Of a stretch of 64,000 bases of DNA, positions 61,452 to 64,000 are shown one piece after another (position 1 is the first letter of the stretch; each line of letters begins with the position of its first letter). The stretch covers positions 11,390,340 through 11,454,339 of the forward strand of contig NC_053128.1 in NCBI RefSeq assembly GCF_010015445.1, written 5' to 3'. The translations under genes were made by a program, and so were the position numbers. The notes below the pieces were generated by a model that saw nothing but the letters and a program-made list of their open reading frames with translations, searched no databases and had not been told where the DNA came from. The stretch is from Perca fluviatilis (Eukaryota > Chordata > Actinopteri > Perciformes > Percidae).

Positions 61452-62639
61452 AGTGGAAAGATGCAGTGCAAAGTAAACACATATAAATCAATCTGTCCAC
61501 ATTTCTGTTTGAAATTGAGCTTACTCAAGTTTTGAAGTGACACTATGAGTAAGATTATGATATAAAAGCACTTCCTGCGGATGCAAATGTAGTTCATAAA
61601 AATACAAACGCACAAACACAAGCCCAAACTATCTTTTTTGTTATTCATTTAATCTGTAGAAAATTCTGATCTGACTGGTCAGACAGAAAGAAAAAGTAAA
61701 TCAAAAATACTTTACCTGAAGCACAGTGGATAACACCTACTGTATTTGCAAACATAAAAAATAAAACATCCTAAACAATTGGACAAATTTACTATATAGA
61801 ATACTAAGCAATACGGCCTGAACTACCCATGCCCATGACTCACATCTCATTTTACCACACAGCTCAACACCCACTTGTTTACTGTCTTGGCTTCAGTAAT
61901 AATATGCCAAAAATATTTAGACTTGTTTTTATTTCATTTAATTGTTATATTACATTTTACATGGCAGTCATTTCAAATGTAGCGTAATGAACTCATTTGT
62001 TCTACAAATGTCTGTTTTAACCTTTGTATTCAATAAAGTTGATGCAGCAGTGTTTATGAACACCAGGTGACGATATCAAACTTAAAACATTGAATGTAAT
62101 GGAAAAGGAGACAACTAATGTGCTCATTAAGTGCCATATGTTATTGATTATCTGTGACTTACTGGTAATAATTTACTTATTTGACAGGTGGCTTGGCTGG
62201 TGAGTGGTGCTGTCTAGTCTGGAGCTTATAGATCGAGTGTACGGTGTGGGATGAGGTCAAAATAATGAAGAGAGTGCACACTCTATTTTGCATGGAAAGA
62301 CAAGTTCACGTCAGTGCCAATGGATTTGCCCGGGCCAGACATTTGGCTTTCTTGGGCCGCCTATTAGGGCAAGGTGCTCTATACTCAGCACCAACTACTC
62401 ACCCCCACATAATCTCCTTCACCATCCTCTTCCTTTGATTTCACTTTCTCTCATCCTCTTCGCATTTTTCCTGCTGCTACTGTCGCAAATCCGTTAATCT
62501 AGCAGATAATGTTTGGCCTCCTACTGACAGGGTAAGTTTACTTGATTTAACATCAATGTGAAATAAAATAATGACATAACAGTAAACATTACATTTTTAA
62601 AGTGCCAGTCAAGACCTTATAAAACCGATTGATGATGTT
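61449..62639. other. Non-coding, no gene seen
   Basis: A 92-codon minus frame runs through the GT repeat and is spurious. Nothing else. Confidence 0.5.
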
Positions 62640-62705
62640 ATTGCTGGATGGATGGAGGGATGGATGGATGGATGGCTAGATGGATGGATGAATGGATAAA
62701 TAAAT
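62640..62705. repeat. (GGAT)n-type microsatellite, imperfect
   Basis: About 65 bp of GGAT/GGATGAAT units. Could be the tail of a Rex3-like insertion, but no coding end is visible beside it. Confidence 0.85.
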
Positions 62706-62716
62706 GGATGAACATA

Positions 62717-63037
62717 AGGGGTGTTTAAATTAATCATTGCATCGATGCATCGCAATGCGGACCTGGATGATTCTGCATCGATCCAGTGACAGACCATAAT
62801 CGATTATTGCCTACGGATGTTACCTGTTGATTTTCCATTCGCTGTTTTTTATTTTTTTGTCTTCAATCTGTTGTCTTCTGTGTTCAAACTCCGCTATATT
62901 CAGAAAGTGTCGTTTTTAAGAGCAGATACAATAAAAATGGGAGTTCATTTATACATGCATCGTGATATCAAATTGATTTGAATCGTTGAAAGGATCATCA
63001 TAATCAAATCGTGACACCAGTGAAGATTCACACCCCT
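62717..63037. mobile_element. hAT-like MITE
   Basis: Ends AGGGGTGT (62717-62724) and ACACCCCT (63030-63037). Inside are GCATCGATGCATCGCAATGC at the left and CATGCATCGTGATATCAAAT at the right, another loose inverted pair. The 8 bp flanks do not match, so the target duplication is lost or the true ends differ by a few bases. Confidence 0.6.
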
Positions 63038-64000
63038 AACGGACATACATTTTTTTAAGAGATAATCATTATACCACTTTGACAGGAAAAAGACAAAGAC
63101 CAACCAAAGCAAATTTCTCAATCTTTAATTTGAAAAAAAATTATAGCCTTTTATAAAAAGCCATTCTTTAGTAAAGTGGCAAGAGGCGCTAGCCAGAAAG
63201 AAAATTATCACTGAAGGGTAGTTTTCGGTCTATAATTTCTAAAATCTAAATGTAACAGAACTTTCCCTCTTCCACTTCAAGACAACCTTTTGATGCCACT
63301 CTCTCCCTTAAGTGACTAAAGGAGCAGGTATTTAGCTACTAAGAAGCCTAGATCAAGGGAGGGATAGCACTTTTTAAAAGTTTGTTCTTTTTTTGTATTC
63401 CAACAGGGAAGAGTGAACTTTTCACTGAGATCAAGCTGGGGTTGAGAGCCCCCAAAATGTCACTGAATCAAGTGGGAATATCTCTAGGACTGGAGAGTGG
63501 TGTTTAATGTGACATGGTATTAATACAAACAGTGATAACTCCCTGATGATCAATGAGCTAATCCCAGATGTCTGTGGAGCAGCGAAAGGGGTCCATCACA
63601 AAAGATAGCAAACTAAAATGTCCCTACATGCATAAATAATAAAGGATAATTTATTAAAGGAAGTCTACTCCAAACACCTCAGCCTCAGTAGTATTGAGTT
63701 GAATGAATAACAGAAGCTGGACTTTAATGTGTACAGAATGGACAGTGGTTTGGACGGATGGCTCAGGGTTTGTGCCTATTACATAATTGACAATAAAATG
63801 TGGGCTACTAGTTTTATGCACTTTTTCTAAAATGTTAGCAAACACACCATATTAATTATGCACAGATACTTAAGCAGATGTGACCAGATTAAATAAATAA
63901 TCAAGTACCAGTAACTCTGATATATTATGGCATTTCATTGCTGTGTCCCATTAGATTTTTTTAATGGCTGAACCCTGGTATTCATACATTAATTTCATAG
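63038..64000. other. Non-coding, no gene seen
   Basis: AT-rich, no repeat ends, no protein-like frame. Confidence 0.5.

Overview
This 64 kb window reads as a gene-free stretch of a vertebrate nuclear genome. It is most likely a percomorph teleost, from the combination of very many long (CA)n/(GT)n microsatellites, non-LTR retrotransposon ends of the L2 and RTE/Rex3 type, one Tc1/mariner-like palindromic element, and many short hAT-like non-autonomous transposons of kinds common in teleost intergenic DNA and introns. I cannot name the species. I found no open reading frame that I would call a host gene, no exon chain with splice sites, and no tRNA or rRNA gene. The longest frames (about 100-159 codons) lie in repeats, in microsatellites (poly-TH, poly-VC) or in sequence without a recognisable protein. 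The only protein-like signals are broken transposon remnants: an L2-like reverse transcriptase end (2.3 kb), a Tc1/mariner transposase tail (5.7 kb), a second LINE reverse transcriptase end (8.4-8.7 kb), an RTE/Rex3-like end on the minus strand (18.1-18.3 kb), a BED-finger hAT transposase start (25.0-25.5 kb) and a CxxC-containing fragment inside a repeat (59.8-60.1 kb).

Layout. 0-25 kb is repeat-dense. It holds an L2 tail, a hAT-like MITE with an 8 bp target duplication that itself carries a later insertion (3.4-4.35 kb), a Tc1/mariner palindrome, a LINE tail, a piggyBac-like MITE, two full copies and one fragment of a MITE with GTTTACATG ends, one with an internal GATA microsatellite, and four large microsatellites. 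24.6-25.9 kb is a hAT element with a decayed transposase. 26-28.5 kb is plain. 28.5-29.4 kb is a 0.9 kb foldback element around a 93 bp tandem unit. 30-35 kb has scattered repeat copies and a perfect 21 bp hairpin. 36.5-37.6 kb is a clear nested pair: an outer hAT MITE with a perfect 8 bp target duplication, split by an inner element that carries a GC-rich tandem array. 42.1-45.2 kb has two inverted copies of one MITE family, with a G-rich tract and a YY1-type site between them. 45.7-46.3 kb is a second foldback element flanked by ATAT. From 46.3 to 59.5 kb repeats thin out and several stretches look like conserved non-coding DNA, for example 38.7-39.1, 46.9-47.15 and 52.5-53.0 kb. 59.6-63 kb has three more transposon-derived pieces.

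No pathway or operon is present. The biology on view is insertion history: which elements jumped into which, two foldback elements and one palindromic element, and a tandem unit and a short motif shared between unrelated elements. Calls rest on reading the sequence; family names come from recognised ends, target duplications and protein remnants, not from a database search.
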